Of a stretch of 64,000 nucleotides of DNA, positions 50,901 to 59,470 are shown piece by piece. Made by a program: the position numbers and the translations under genes. The notes under the pieces were generated by a model. The model did no database searches. It saw only the letters and a list, made by a program, of their open reading frames with translations, and had not been told where the DNA came from. This DNA is from Lottia gigantea (lineage: Eukaryota; Mollusca; Gastropoda; Lottiidae), in contig NW_008710478.1 in the NCBI RefSeq assembly GCF_000327385.1, forward strand, positions 13,407 to 77,406. Direction: 5' to 3'. The stretch's first letter is position 1. Every line of letters starts with the position of its first letter.

Positions 50901-52771
50901 TTGTAGAGGAACTGGGTTGTAGAGGAACTGGGTTGTAGAGGATAATGGTTGTAGAGGAACTGGGTTGTAGAGGAAATGGGTTGTAGGGGAACTGGGTTGT
51001 AGGTGAAATCGGTTGTAGGGGTTTTGGGAGATAACCCTTTATGGATAATAGTTGTTGCTTCATTACCAATGTAACATGTTGACAATAGTACTCGCCTCTT
51101 TATCAAGCAATGTCTTTTGAATTCAAACTGCAATTACTCCCATCAGGAGCTGTAGAATATTCACGATTTTCAAACCAGGACAGACGTTTGCCATTTTATG
51201 TTATGTGTTCATAACTTCAACAAACACACAAAACTGTTACAAAAAATATGTACATGCAACTCCTTTTGCTTGAAAGTCTTTTTGATTAGTTAAAAAGTGA
51301 ACTGCAGGGAGTCTACAATCACAAACTGATATTTATGCCTCCAATCAGACAATACTGGCTAATACAGCTAAATCAACATCCCTTCAGTTGAGGAATATCT
51401 AGGTTGAAAGATTGCCTCAAATCTTAATCTACATTGTCAATATTGACTTGGAATTTCTCCAATTATATTTATGGTTTTCAGTGTACACATAGGCTTTGTT
51501 TGTCAAGAGGATTTTCGTTTGATTAATGTTATCCATATAAAACTCATATATATATTCCCTTAGTGCACACTGCATGGAGTGGCCCATCTTGATAAGCCCA
51601 ATCATAGGGCATAAAAGTTTAGGTAGACAATAGATATCAATGGTAATTAACAAGGTTCAATATTGTCCATGTGCAAACTGTATAACCCCTATTCATTAGC
51701 CCTATCATGGAGCAGAATAGTGGAATGTTCAAAGTTTAGGGCAACCTGTGTTCTTATGTAGACAATAGATATCAATGGTGATTATCGAGGTTCAATATTG
51801 TCCGTGTGCAAACTATATAACCTCTAGGTATTCATTAGCCCCTATCATGGAGCAGAATAGTGGAATGTTCAAAGTTTAGGGCAACCTGTGTTCTTAAGTA
51901 GACAATAGATGTCAATGGTGATTATCGAGGTTCAATATTGTCCATGTGCAAACTGTATAATCCCTATTCATTAGCCCTATCATGGAGCAGAATAGTGGAA
52001 TGTTCAAAGTTTAGGGTAACCTGTGTTATAATGTAGACAATAGTGGTGATTAACAAGGTTCTATTCCTATATCATATATCTATAACAGTTAGACTATTAG
52101 TTTCATAACAATAACCTCATTCAATCTCCTCTCAAATCTGAAGGTTAAAGTCAGAACATTATCCGTATAGAATGCTGATTTTGTGTGTAAATGCCCCTTT
52201 GCCCCTTCTCTACCTTCACTGGTGCCGTCACTGTTTGTGTACTTTTGATTTTAAACCTTATATACTTAGTAGTAATTCTAATGCTCTATTTAAAAGGGTA
52301 AGGTTCAAGAAATGTTCTCATAATTTGTTATGTTGTTAACTTGCCCTTGGTCATGTTCTACAGAAAAGTGAGACAGGGGATAAATAATAATGTATTGTAA
52401 ATTAAGTATATTTTTCAAGAAATTTTTATATTATATATTATATGTACCAATTGTTAGAGCATAGCCCTTGTTTTACTACAGTGGTTCCAAACCTTTTCAA
52501 CCTTTACACCCTGGAGCAATCATACCCCAAAAATTGGTTTCATCCACATTTACAGCATGTGATGATGGGAGGTGCTCTCTCAATTCTAAATAGGTATTTC
52601 TCATACACCAGTTGGCCACACCCCTGACACTCTAGTCCCACACCCCCACAGGGTGAAAACACCCCAGGTTGGGAACCAGGGTTCTACTATAATTATTGTC
52701 AATTAAGTATATGTTAATTGCTGAATATTTATTTTGTGAATTTTCTACAGGCTTTGGTGTTGGATAGATTA
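20682..52771 (+). CDS. PPP1R12A: Myosin phosphatase targeting subunit (MYPT / PPP1R12 family), 3' end missing
   Basis: Twenty-one coding exons join without a phase conflict to give 946 codons; a 22nd is cut by the N gap. The family is identified by three things. These are the N-terminal PP1-docking motifs, ankyrin repeats ending in DGWTPLHGAAHWGQEESCQI, and two RRST sites in contexts matching vertebrate MYPT1 Thr696 and Thr853. MYPT binds the PP1 catalytic subunit and directs it to myosin light chain; Rho-kinase inhibits it by phosphorylating those threonines. The start at 20682 gives a conserved N-terminus. The expected C-terminal coiled coil is not visible and may lie in the gap or beyond the window. 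Invertebrates usually have one PPP1R12 gene, so assignment to A, B or C is nominal. Confidence 0.96.
22980..23095. mobile_element. MITE family D, half copy
   Basis: It contains TTTTATGGTATACTACTCC, TTAGTTTTATTGCACAC and ACATTGTCATCATCAG, matching the left arm and centre of 60633-60800. Confidence 0.7.
23307..23430 (+). mobile_element. MITE family B, 5' half
   Basis: It begins TTAAAGGGACAGAAGTGCC and follows the family sequence through CTCCCAACTAGGAACTTG. Confidence 0.65.
23450..23592 (+). mobile_element. MITE family E fragment
   Basis: It contains GCGTACAATCCAAACAAATG, TGGCTATTGCAGTCAAG and the terminal word AGTTCGTAATAGCTTGACA. It matches 25250-25476 and the right half of 47705-47957. Confidence 0.7.
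24861..25131 (+). mobile_element. SINE copy lacking the tRNA head
   Basis: It starts within the body (GATCGAGATAATACCTTC). It continues through CAACTCGGTTCCCCC and GTTGACAGTTGGAAATTGAA and ends AGTAGGAAGTAACTCCATTC, followed by short TTTCA repeats. The block order matches 63081-63366. Confidence 0.75.
25250..25476 (+). mobile_element. MITE family E copy
   Basis: It contains GCAAATACAGCTAATCAGG and TCTGATTGGCTGTAATC and ends AATAGCTTGACATTGTGAAG. A weaker relative is at 20190-20340. Confidence 0.65.
26600..29175 (+). CDS. PPP1R12A: MYPT exons 2-6: ankyrin repeat block
   Basis: Exons 26600-26730, 27254-27372, 27861-28020, 28786-28930 and 29101-29175 encode residues 83 to about 292. Ankyrin signatures are clear: EGWTPLHATASCGFTEIARY, TGATALHVAAAKGYVKVMD and DGWTPLHGAAHWGQEE. 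The insert between repeats 4 and 5 carries RMLADANQWLNS, as in vertebrate MYPT. This block shapes the PP1c substrate surface. Intron phases 2, 1, 2, 0 and 0 are all consistent. Confidence 0.96.
27672..27815. mobile_element. MITE family D, diverged copy
   Basis: It contains TTACATTGTCATCATCAG and GTGTTCTGTTATTTAATGTG, which correspond to the centre and outer arm of family D. It ends about 45 bp before MYPT exon 4. Confidence 0.5.
29485..29847 (+). mobile_element. MITE family A, copy 3
   Basis: It begins TAAGATGGGTTCCCTTATTT and ends GGAAACCCATCTTTAA; it lies in MYPT intron 6, ending 54 bp before exon 7. Confidence 0.85.
29902..35407 (+). CDS. PPP1R12A: MYPT exons 7-12: acidic and Pro/Val-rich linker
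   Basis: Exons are 29902-29966, 30779-30903, 31570-31616, 32962-33102, 34311-34571 and 35345-35407. They follow the ankyrin block with low-complexity, poorly conserved sequence, as in other MYPTs. Exon 11 encodes a repeated PEVTP/APQV pattern. Exon 12 is a 63-nt phase 0-0 exon encoding a very basic segment (LKFLRRRYRRYSDFRK). Exons 10-13 are all phase 0-0, so each could be skipped without a frame change. Exon 12 is the least certain because it rests only on splice sites and phase. Confidence 0.85.
30023..30255. repeat. Intronic duplication, period about 157 bp
   Basis: ACCCTGAACTCTCCAAATAT and the following CACAAATAGAC occur twice, near 30030 and 30190. Confidence 0.7.
30938..31240 (+). mobile_element. 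Nearly full-length tRNA-headed SINE
   Basis: The head has an A-box-like GTGGTTCAGGGAG and a B box GGTTCAATCC (30991-31000). The body contains GGATTTTCAACTCGG, GGGACAATAAACCGAGG and GACAGTTGGAAATCGAAA, and the 3' part TTTCCCTCATTGCACACTGC. It begins only about 35 bp after the donor of MYPT exon 8. Confidence 0.85.
32003..32149. mobile_element. MITE family H, about 147 bp
   Basis: Terminal inverted repeats GACCTGTTTCACAAAA and TTTTTATAAAACAGGTC bound the element. Inner words AATCTGATTGG and CAGATGACTGG recur in degraded copies near 40072-40195 and 60365-60490. Confidence 0.7.
33103..34310. other. MYPT intron 10
   Basis: AT-rich intron with no recognised exon or repeat family; the last 150 bp are strongly pyrimidine-rich before the exon 11 acceptor. 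Confidence 0.7.
35201..35315 (+). mobile_element. SINE fragment
   Basis: It contains TTGCTCGCTAACATG, CAACCTGGTTTTCCCC and TGTCAGTGATACAGGTTAGA, followed by AGCATCTAGTC. This corresponds to the 5' half of 30938-31240. It ends about 30 bp before exon 12. Confidence 0.7.
36600..37062. repeat. Composite satellite: (AAT)n blocks joined by ACTGCTAGTAT
   Basis: About 14 blocks of 6-9 AAT units alternate with an 11-bp spacer ACTGCTAGTAT or its variant ACTGTTAGTAT. The two spacer variants cluster, which suggests segmental amplification. It lies in MYPT intron 12. Confidence 0.9.
37605..37905. repeat. Intronic tandem duplication, period about 144 bp
   Basis: GTGTTAGATGGTGATGAGAA and AATTAGATATGTTAACTA each occur twice in the same order, with few differences. 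Confidence 0.8.
38951..43651 (+). CDS. PPP1R12A: MYPT exons 13-15: Ser/Thr-rich central region
   Basis: Exons are 38951-39112 (phase 0-0), 40821-40879 (ends phase 2) and 43340-43651 (phase 2-2). They encode Ser/Tyr/Arg-rich sequence (SYNRPSTNLYTNQSRYSSTS) and then a long Thr-rich run, comparable to the Ser/Thr-rich middle of vertebrate MYPT1. Open frames upstream of 43340 belong to the intron. Confidence 0.88.
41142..41505. mobile_element. MITE with 30-bp terminal inverted repeats
   Basis: The ends pair over about 30 bp: GGTGCGGGCACATGACCTG against the inverse of ACAGTCTTGGTCAGT and CGTGTGCCCGTACC, both with the core GTCTTGGTC. The 364-bp element is GC-richer than the surrounding intron, non-coding and single-copy in this window. 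No target-site duplication is obvious. Confidence 0.75.
42807..43157. mobile_element. MITE family C, full palindromic copy
   Basis: The outer ends AAAGGGATTATAAAAAG and CAAATCCCTTTAAA are inverted. The inner arms carry TTGATGTCACTAATCGCAA against TTAGTGACGTCATCAATCAC. Almost the whole 350 bp can fold back. It lies in MYPT intron 14. Confidence 0.8.
44462..44652. mobile_element. MITE family C, partial copy
   Basis: It starts near the palindrome centre (GTTTGATGACGTCATTTATC) and extends through the right arm to AACCTCTTTACAATCCCTTT. Confidence 0.75.
44684..45061 (+). mobile_element. MITE family A, copy 4
   Basis: It begins TTAAAGATGGGTTCCC and ends AAACAAATCTTTA. It lies in MYPT intron 15, ending about 110 bp before exon 16. 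Confidence 0.85.
45175..47121 (+). CDS. PPP1R12A: MYPT exons 16-17: first inhibitory phosphorylation site
   Basis: Exon 45175-45271 ends RAKRARETRRSTQ and exon 46924-47121 begins GVSLDDLEKAEESLK. Together they reproduce the MYPT1 Thr696 context (RRSTQGVTLTDLQEAE). The threonine is about residue 735 in this model. Rho-kinase phosphorylation of this residue inhibits the phosphatase in vertebrates; the same is inferred here. Exon 17 continues with a Ser-rich stretch ending TRRRAWDDRKE. Confidence 0.96.
45330..46600. repeat. Intronic minisatellite, unit about 46-47 bp, over 20 copies
   Basis: The unit contains TTCATTAGCCAAAGAAGG and AGAATATAAAACTCTA. Left-hand copies form a longer duplicated block (AGTAGGATTTCATTAGCCC seen twice), while right-hand copies are more uniform. 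The array fills most of MYPT intron 16. Confidence 0.9.
47622..49295 (+). CDS. PPP1R12A: MYPT exons 18-21: second inhibitory phosphorylation site
   Basis: Exons are 47622-47700, 48251-48424, 48824-48942 and 49236-49295. Exon 20 encodes RARRARRERRSTGIVNYSPE, matching the vertebrate Thr853 context (EKRRSTGVSF); the threonine is about residue 918. Exon 21 is a short Glu/Lys-rich exon, phase 0-0. All phases agree (1, 1, 0, 0). Confidence 0.95.
47705..47957. mobile_element. MITE family E, copy with both ends
   Basis: The left end CACATCTTCATAATGTCAAG and the right end AGCTTGACATTGTGAAAATG are inverted repeats. Inner words include GCAATAGCCACTATTC and its inverse near the right side. The element begins 4 bp after the exon 18 donor. 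Confidence 0.75.
48545..48660 (+). mobile_element. SINE 3' fragment
   Basis: It contains CTGTCCCGGCAAAATTTCCC, then TCATGGCACACCGCATGGTG. This corresponds to the 3' segment of 63081-63366. Confidence 0.65.
49320..49655. repeat. Degenerate intronic tandem repeat
   Basis: The word ATTCCAATTAGGTTGAATT and variants recur every 20-35 bp in the intron after MYPT exon 21. Confidence 0.75.
50690..51025. repeat. 15-bp minisatellite
   Basis: About 20 copies of GGTTGTAGAGGAACT with AACT/AAAT variants. The period is a multiple of three, which leaves long minus-strand open frames that are artefacts. Confidence 0.9.
51620..52050. repeat. Tandem repeat, period 135-140 bp, about three copies
   Basis: TAGACAATAGATATCAATGG starts units near 51624, 51759, 51899 and, shortened, 52034. 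AGCAGAATAGTGGAATGTTC recurs once per unit. Confidence 0.85.
52479..52681 (-). mobile_element. hAT-like MITE with 8-bp target-site duplication
   Basis: The element starts CAGTGGTTCCAAACC and ends GGTTGGGAACCAGGG, an inverted repeat with a few changes. Flanking octamers TTTTACTA (52471-52478) and TTCTACTA (52682-52689) match at seven of eight positions, as expected for hAT insertions. The 203-bp body is non-coding. A second copy is at 19180-19392. Confidence 0.82.
52751..52771 (+). CDS. PPP1R12A: MYPT exon 22, truncated by the assembly gap
   Basis: After a good TTTTCTACAG acceptor, seven codons (ALVLDRL) continue in phase 0 from exon 21 and run into the N block. Too little remains to compare with the family, so it could also be a chance acceptor. 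Confidence 0.4.
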
Positions 52772-52821
52772 NNNNNNNNNNNNNNNNNNNNNNNNNNNNN
52801 NNNNNNNNNNNNNNNNNNNNN
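52772..52821. other. Assembly gap (50 N)
   Basis: Fifty N bases, a round number typical of a placeholder of unknown true length. A (TA)n run follows within 10 bp. Coding exons of MYPT may be lost here. Confidence 0.98.
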
Positions 52822-53344
52822 GACTAAATATATATATATATATATATATGCATTTGCCCTCAACATCATACACCAAAATTCTTTTCTTATCTGATCTTTG
52901 CGATAGCATCAAAATCACTTGTGTATTTGGAGGCATCACCTATTAAACACGTCCGGAAGTATAACATATTTCTACTGTGTTTCCCTGTGGCAGGTAGACC
53001 TTGTACTGGGACCCAGACAATAAATATTTATGATGTCATGTGATTTTTAGACCAGCCAATCAACATGCTTACACATACCATATTTACTGTTTGTTTTGTA
53101 AAATATGAACACACACAAAGCTCATGATAAAATATGAGTATTGGCAATATTCAAATTGTCTGCCTCATACAAAGCTATTTGGATCAAATGAACCGCAGTC
53201 GCATCTATTAATTGATAAGGGAGCATGGTTTAAACAAAGGTAATTTGGATGTCAAATTCAACTCATGTGAATTTAGAACTGACCAATCACCAATCATGCA
53301 GTTTTTATGTTTTGTTTTGTTGATGAAACTTCAGAACAATACAG

Positions 53345-53452
53345 GCCATGTATTCTCAAACCGATCTTAGCACTAGGATGTCCTAGAATCAATGTTACAA
53401 GATAAGAACCTAGGACATCCTAGCGCTAAGATCGTTTTGAGTATATGTGGCC
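53345..53452. repeat. Long inverted repeat (arms about 42 bp)
   Basis: GGCCATGTATTCTCAAACCG and GATCTTAGCACTAGGATGTC on the left are answered by GACATCCTAGCGCTAAGATC and GTTTTGAGTATATGTGGCC on the right, with a loop of about 25 bp. Confidence 0.8.
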
Positions 53453-54344
53453 AGGATTACATGCAACATTACTGTATCGTACAAAGCTATTTGGATAAAG
53501 TGAGCCACAACCCCATCTATTTATTTAGGGGCCATGGTTTGAACATGATGATTTGCATGTGTAATGCAACTTTCTAATCTGATACGCTAGTAGTTAATAT
53601 CTTGTATTAGGATAAGGGCTTTGCTTGTCCTCCTTTGCATAAGGCAGAGTATGCTCACTCTCTCTGGAACATCTGATACTACTTCTCTCAAGAGAGGTCC
53701 ACTTTTATTTAGTTTCATTTCCGGGATGTTGTTTACAGATTGTTTTTGCACCTGATTTTGTCCTGTCTATGAGTTTTCCGACTGGCTTTGAGACTTTGGT
53801 ATTCTTTCAATCAGCTCTAAACACCAATAGACTTTATGTGATATTGACAACTGTCTTTGATATACTAACTGATAGTAGAAACTTAAAGATACCTGTATGC
53901 AAATAAAATAGTTGCTAAAAAGGAGTAGTATATCTATAATAGTGTTCTTATTTATCTACTAGTATAAAGTTATTGATATTTTATTGAAGGATATTGATAT
54001 ATAAGTGATATTAGTGAAAGTGTGAAGTGAATTGTGCCTGTGGGTTTTAGTTTAAAATTAAGTGACTTATATAACAGAAAGTGACAAGTTGAATAATAAT
54101 ATTTTAGCAATGTTAAAAACCCTGATTTAAGACCATTATTAATTATATTGAGATATTCAGGTATACCTGTTGGCCAAGTTACAGGATGGAATACTTAGAA
54201 CAATACTAAACAAAATTAGTGAATTGATCACAAATTCAACAGATTTTATTACATTATATTGCCGATATCATAATCACTTCAATTTCAATTTTTTAAGGGA
54301 CACTGAGCTGTGAGCCCTTTACTGAATTACAGCTGTAACAGATA

Positions 54345-54646
54345 TTTGATTTTTTATGTGTATCAGGGACACTGAAAGCATCAATTTGCACCATTCCAGT
54401 TTTCAATCAGACTTCTGTGGTTCGTGCAATTTCACTAAATTTATGTGTTTGATAACGTCATTTATCACGAAGGGCCTTATGAGGTAAAACATATTTTGCG
54501 AATAGTGACATCATAAAACTTTTAGATTAGTGGAATTGCAGGAACCACAGACATCTGATTATGAATTGGTGTGGTGCAAATTGATGATATCAGTGTTCAT
54601 GATAGCATCAAATATTTAGAAAACCTCTTTACAATTCCTTTAAAGG
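54345..54646. mobile_element. MITE family C, full palindromic copy
   Basis: It has the central pair GTTTGATAACGTCATTTATC and GTGACATCATAAAACTTTTA. The outer part is TGCACCATTCCAGTTTTCAA, and it ends ACCTCTTTACAATTCCTTT. Confidence 0.75.
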
Positions 54647-56570
54647 CGCCCATGTGCCCATTTATTTACAATGTAATTTGTTGAAACATAAAACTAATAT
54701 CCTCAAGAGTACTCTATTATAAAATTGTGTTACTCTGTATATTGCATCATAATCTATTATTTAACAATAACATTCTAACAGTTGGTGTAAAGAGTTCAAA
54801 TCCAGGTGACATACATGACCTTGAGATTTATTATTGACTTTTGAGCCGAGAAAATGAGATTTGTAATTGAATGTGGCAAACAAAAAATTTTTTGTCTGAT
54901 GGTAAAACTGAAAATTGAAGTAATTTGTAAAAGAAGGTTAATATAGGCTGTCTATAATATATATAGGTGTATATCTATCTATATCTACTATATATACAGA
55001 CTGGTCTATTCTCTCTAGCGGGGGTGATAGGTGGTTCAACTTGACGGTAATTACCAGTTATATATCTTCAATCACCCTGCCCTGATACGCTTTCTCACAT
55101 CTAGTCTAATTAAAGTGTTAGATTATAGATTAGGAGGTTTGAAATGGGTCGGCTATCAGTCAGGAAAGGTTAGGATCTGATTGTCAAACCCTTTATTCAA
55201 ATAGACTCTTCCAAAACATTTGCCCTACTGATGTACAGGCCAATATATGAAGAAGATTGAGTGAAAATCAGCCTCCAGGAACCAAAACTTGAAAAAGTCT
55301 GCTGCTGCCATTTTTCGCCTTAAAACTGGGTTAATTTGAATAAGTGTGGTATATCAGATTGATATTGCCCTCATTACTGTGGTATATGAGTTTGATATTC
55401 ACTAGTATATGACAGGCTGTATGAAGAGTAATATAGTAAAATTTATTGGAGTTTTTCTCAGGATTTATGAGTGAAGTGAAGGAGAAACTGTACATATTCA
55501 ACAGATAACAATAATTGGACATGCTATATTAATGATGTGGTTAGTTTTATTGAGAAATTTGAACATGTGTTAGAAATTAACATTTATTACAGAATTTCAT
55601 GAAGGTGTTGGAGGTCTTCATATTTCGTATTACGCAAACATTTTGCATAGTTCTATGGTCGTAGATGCATTTCAAACAAGACATCTGATTAAATCAGTGT
55701 GCAAATTGTGTTTAGTGTGAATTCAATTAACTCCATCTACTCATCTAAGATATTTCCAGCTAATTTTGTGTTCCTGTAAAAATCATCACCTACGCATCAG
55801 TAAAATTTTGAATATTGTATTTTTACTGTGGATCTTTGTGTGAACATTTTGTAAAAGATCATCTACTTGTTTTAGGGGATATTTATATCCATCTTAAGAG
55901 ATTTAGATATTATAGAGATGGTATACTGAGAAGGAAGTGTGAGTTATTGATGATATTGCCCACTTGAAATATGAAATAAACAGGATAATTCAGAAACGTG
56001 AGAAATAATCTTAATTAACTCAGTCTGTTTCCCACTGTGTTTATTTCTGTCTGAAGTTTGTTTATATTCCAAAATATCCTCAGATAAATTGAGAAATTTC
56101 TTTCTGAATATTGGAATAAGCTGGATTGTTATCACATGTGATATACTGATTTTATTACTAGGCAACGGATTAAATTAACAGCTATTTTGGAGGAAATACT
56201 AATTTTTTACTATCTGAACTGTTATAAAAGTATTTGAGCAAATTTTTGTAAAGCATCATTTTCATAAGCTGTGTTATTTCCATAGCAAGTGTGCTATATT
56301 AGCAATAATCACCTCTTAAACTATGCATTATTGACCGTATTGCCCTGAGTTATACTCTATTAGATATTCCACTGAGTTATTTATAATGTAGGTAGTGTTA
56401 TCACAAGACGCGTGTGTTTTTCAAGTTCTTGCTTAAAGTCAAATCAACATCAAACCATTTTCCTTCTGTGTTTTATAATTGGCCATGTGAGGCTTGTGTA
56501 CGATTTATCACCATATCAAATTCTATCAGGAGTTTTAATTGGACGATTATTTCTCATTCCGAGATTTGCT

Positions 56571-56963
56571 ATGTCTTTCAAAGGATCTTACGGGCGTTAT
56601 GGACTTGGTGGCAGCCTTTCATCCGGACTTGGCAGTAGCGGACTTTCAAGTAGTTATTCTCCTGGACTAAGTAGTTACGCGTCTCCAATTTCGCCCTCCT
56701 ATTCCAGCATTCCTGGGGGCTATTCCAGTGGACTTTATGGAAATTCCACATACAGTAACCCTTACAGCAGTAGTTCAGTAGGACTAGGCTCTCTTGGATT
56801 AGGGTCAAATGGATATGGGTCCAGTGGTTTAGGGTCGAGTGGATTAGGCTCCACTTCAGGATTAAGCTCAGGATTAGGATCTGGGTACAGTTCCCGTACA
56901 GGATCAACAACGTCCTTACCAGGCCTAGCTGGAATCAACAATTACTCTTCTGCTTCACTTTCG
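56571..56963 (+). CDS. Candidate Gly/Ser-rich first exon
   Basis: From ATG at 56571 an uninterrupted 131-codon exon ends in TCG before a GTAAAG donor, phase 0. The product is strongly Gly, Ser, Leu and Tyr rich with repeated GLGSSGLGS-type units after MSFKGSYGRYG. GC content is clearly above the flanking DNA. The frame extends upstream to 56412, but that part looks non-coding, so 56571 was chosen. It lies downstream of the MYPT exons on the same strand, so it could be an internal-promoter exon of MYPT or the start of another gene. No homologue was recognised; Gly/Ser-rich heads occur in several unrelated proteins. Confidence 0.5.
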
Positions 56964-57244
56964 GTAAAGATTTCTTTTATTTCAATGTAAATAGTTTGAA
57001 ATACACAAATAATGTCATTTTTATTTGCATCATTTTACACTATTATCCAAAAGTTCACATGTCATTGAAATATGACCGGTTGACAAAAAAAAAAATCAAC
57101 AGCCCTGTGTAAAACTTCGGCTGTAAATGGGGACAAATAGTCCTGAGAAGATCATTGCTTGGTGGCCAACAAAAGGATCAACATAAACCTATTCTTGTAA
57201 AATATAGTTGTTCCTTTCTTTTTCCTTAAATCCTTCAAGTTTGT

Positions 57245-57475
57245 AGATAACACAGGTTTACTGAATCAGCTGCTAGTGGTTCGTTGGTAGATGATAATTT
57301 AATGCTAGCTTCCGGTTGAGCTAACTGCTATCACAGACTAACTAGTTGTTGGTAGATGACAAGTTAACATCTGCTTCCAACAGAAGCTGATATTGCAGAA
57401 GAGATAGTTGTTGGTAGATGACAAGTTAACATCTGCTTCTAACAGAAACTGATATCCAAACTTATCTGAAAATGC
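57245..57475. repeat. Degenerate tandem repeat, period about 62 bp, three copies
   Basis: GTTGGTAGATGACAAGTTAA and CATCTGCTTC recur near 57350 and 57410, with an older copy near 57288. Confidence 0.7.
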
Positions 57476-59470
57476 TCAATTTAAGATATTTATTTTAGTT
57501 TTCATTATCAAACTCTGACTTGTTGTGTTGATAATAATTTAGAAGTAGCTTACCTCTGACTTGCCAACTCTGAAGACAATAGTAGTAGAAAAGCTTACTC
57601 AATAGTGAATTGAATTGTCCTCATGCTAGGTGCTTAGGGTTGTGGGTTTGAATCCTTTTCCACTTCTGTCAAATGATTTTGAGGGATGGTGATGACATTC
57701 CCTTTCACCTGAATGAAGGCAAATACATACTAATCCTCAGTTCTAGAAACAGTCAAAAATCTGAAGTTTGCTGATAACAGATGAGATGTACTTGAGTCCT
57801 GTTTTATTTTTAACATTGTTTTATTAGTAAAATAACTGACTTGCTTAGACCGAAACATCTTCCTGTATTCCAGCCTTCAGAGGTGTGGAAAATCCCCTTA
57901 AAACATCTCAAAATATCTATCAGAGGCTTGAAGTTTCTGACAAACTGTAGCTCTGCCTGATAGCTCTAGAAACATTAACAATATCAGTAGCTGTACAATG
58001 AGCAAATGAAAGCTGCAGACCTATATTAGTTATTGACATTGTTTTATTAGTACAGTCCTAACTTTTACTACCAAAAAATTAATATTCTGTACTGCCCATG
58101 GTCCAGTGATTATAATTAGTTGGTATGTCTAGTGTAAACAATATGTCATCAGGTCTTAACACCACAATAAATCTGCCCAATTAAAGATTCAAAATTTAGT
58201 TCTGTTATGTTTGACCAGTATCATATTACATACATACACATCTTTATGACCTCTCTTATATTAACTTTTCTTATTGACCTTCATTTAACTTTTTTTAGAA
58301 CCATTCCATAAACTCATTGGTTTCTTTTGTATCTTGTTTTGAAATAATTCAATAACTTTTTTTCAACTGGTGGGGCATCAGCACTTGCGAATTGGCACAC
58401 AACAGACTTTGAAAAAAAAAAGAGCAAACAGTGAAAAAAAAAGGAAAATAACAAAAACCTGGACTCCATTGCAGCCGCTTAATCGGGCTACAGACCCAGC
58501 ACTGCAACGTTTGCTTTACTCAGTATGCGTGTATGTTCCACAATGAGTTGCTGTTTATGTCTAAATGTATTTTACTGTAAATTACTGTAAACAACATTAA
58601 ATGTTGTTAGCCGTTAAAAACACCCCATACCCATCACCTTCTGAGAGACCCATCGACCTTCTATGGATCTTTTTGCAATTTCAGACATGAAAAGCAGCAA
58701 TTTAGCTCATTTACTTGGGAAACCCTATTTTATACTGTTAATTTTATGAACACAGATTTGGACATTTGGATGCATTTCCTATACGAACATTATCATACAC
58801 ATATTGTACTGTCAAATTATCGCAAATCAATTGTGTTTCTAAAGTGATCATATTCGTGTGTTAAGATTCCTGATTTATAGGATTCTGATTTCTGAAATTT
58901 AATGACCACCTTCTTTTAAAAGAAATCAAACAGAGTTTTGCTCAAGAGAACCAAATTTCAAATTTAAACCAGTGAAGAAAGACCTTGTACTAAATTTAGA
59001 ACATGAAATCTAATACCAGGGTGCCAAGAACTGGTCAAGTAAAAGTACCTTCTTAGTGAGGTATTGTCTATTGGGGACAAGGTGCAATATAAATTTGTAT
59101 CATATCTGTCAAAGAGTAATGAACCATCACATTCCAGTTTTGGCTGTAATGGCCGCCAAATGGTAGTAAAAGTTAGGACTGAGTAGAACAGTTGTTGCTC
59201 AGGCTGACTGTAGCTGTGTGACTGTAGCTGTGCCTGATAGCTCTTGAAACAATGGAGATATCTGAAGTTTTCTGGTGAGCAAATGAGAGTTGAACTTAAC
59301 ACCTATATTAGCTTTTAACTATGTTTTATTAATAGAAGAACAGTTTGTAAGTGTTGTAGAGGTGAAAGGTCATGGTGTGTTTTTATCATTAGTTGACAAG
59401 TTGATTGTGATAAAAACAATAGATAGCAAGGTCTGTTATAGTTACAGGGTGCTGATTGACAGGCCAAACA

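Larger units (their letters stand above)
49656..52750. other. MYPT intron 21
   Basis: No recognised exon. It holds two tandem arrays (50690-51025 and 51620-52050) and a hAT-like MITE (52479-52681), and a short SINE 3' relic near 51555-51590. Confidence 0.65.
52822..56570. other. Non-coding region after the gap
   Basis: No convincing exon. It holds a (TA)n run next to the gap, a long palindrome with flanking direct repeats (53160-53575) and MITE-C (54345-54646). It is either MYPT intron or the upstream region of the candidate exon at 56571. Confidence 0.5.

Noticed and set aside
50644-51133. Minus-strand open frames of about 140 residues
   Set aside because: They are translations of the 15-bp minisatellite (repeated LQP-S-T-T pattern) with no unique sequence, signal or splice support.
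57600-57740. Possible additional SINE head (GGGTTTGAATCC)
   Set aside because: The B-box-like word is present, but the body does not match the other copies and no A box is convincing.
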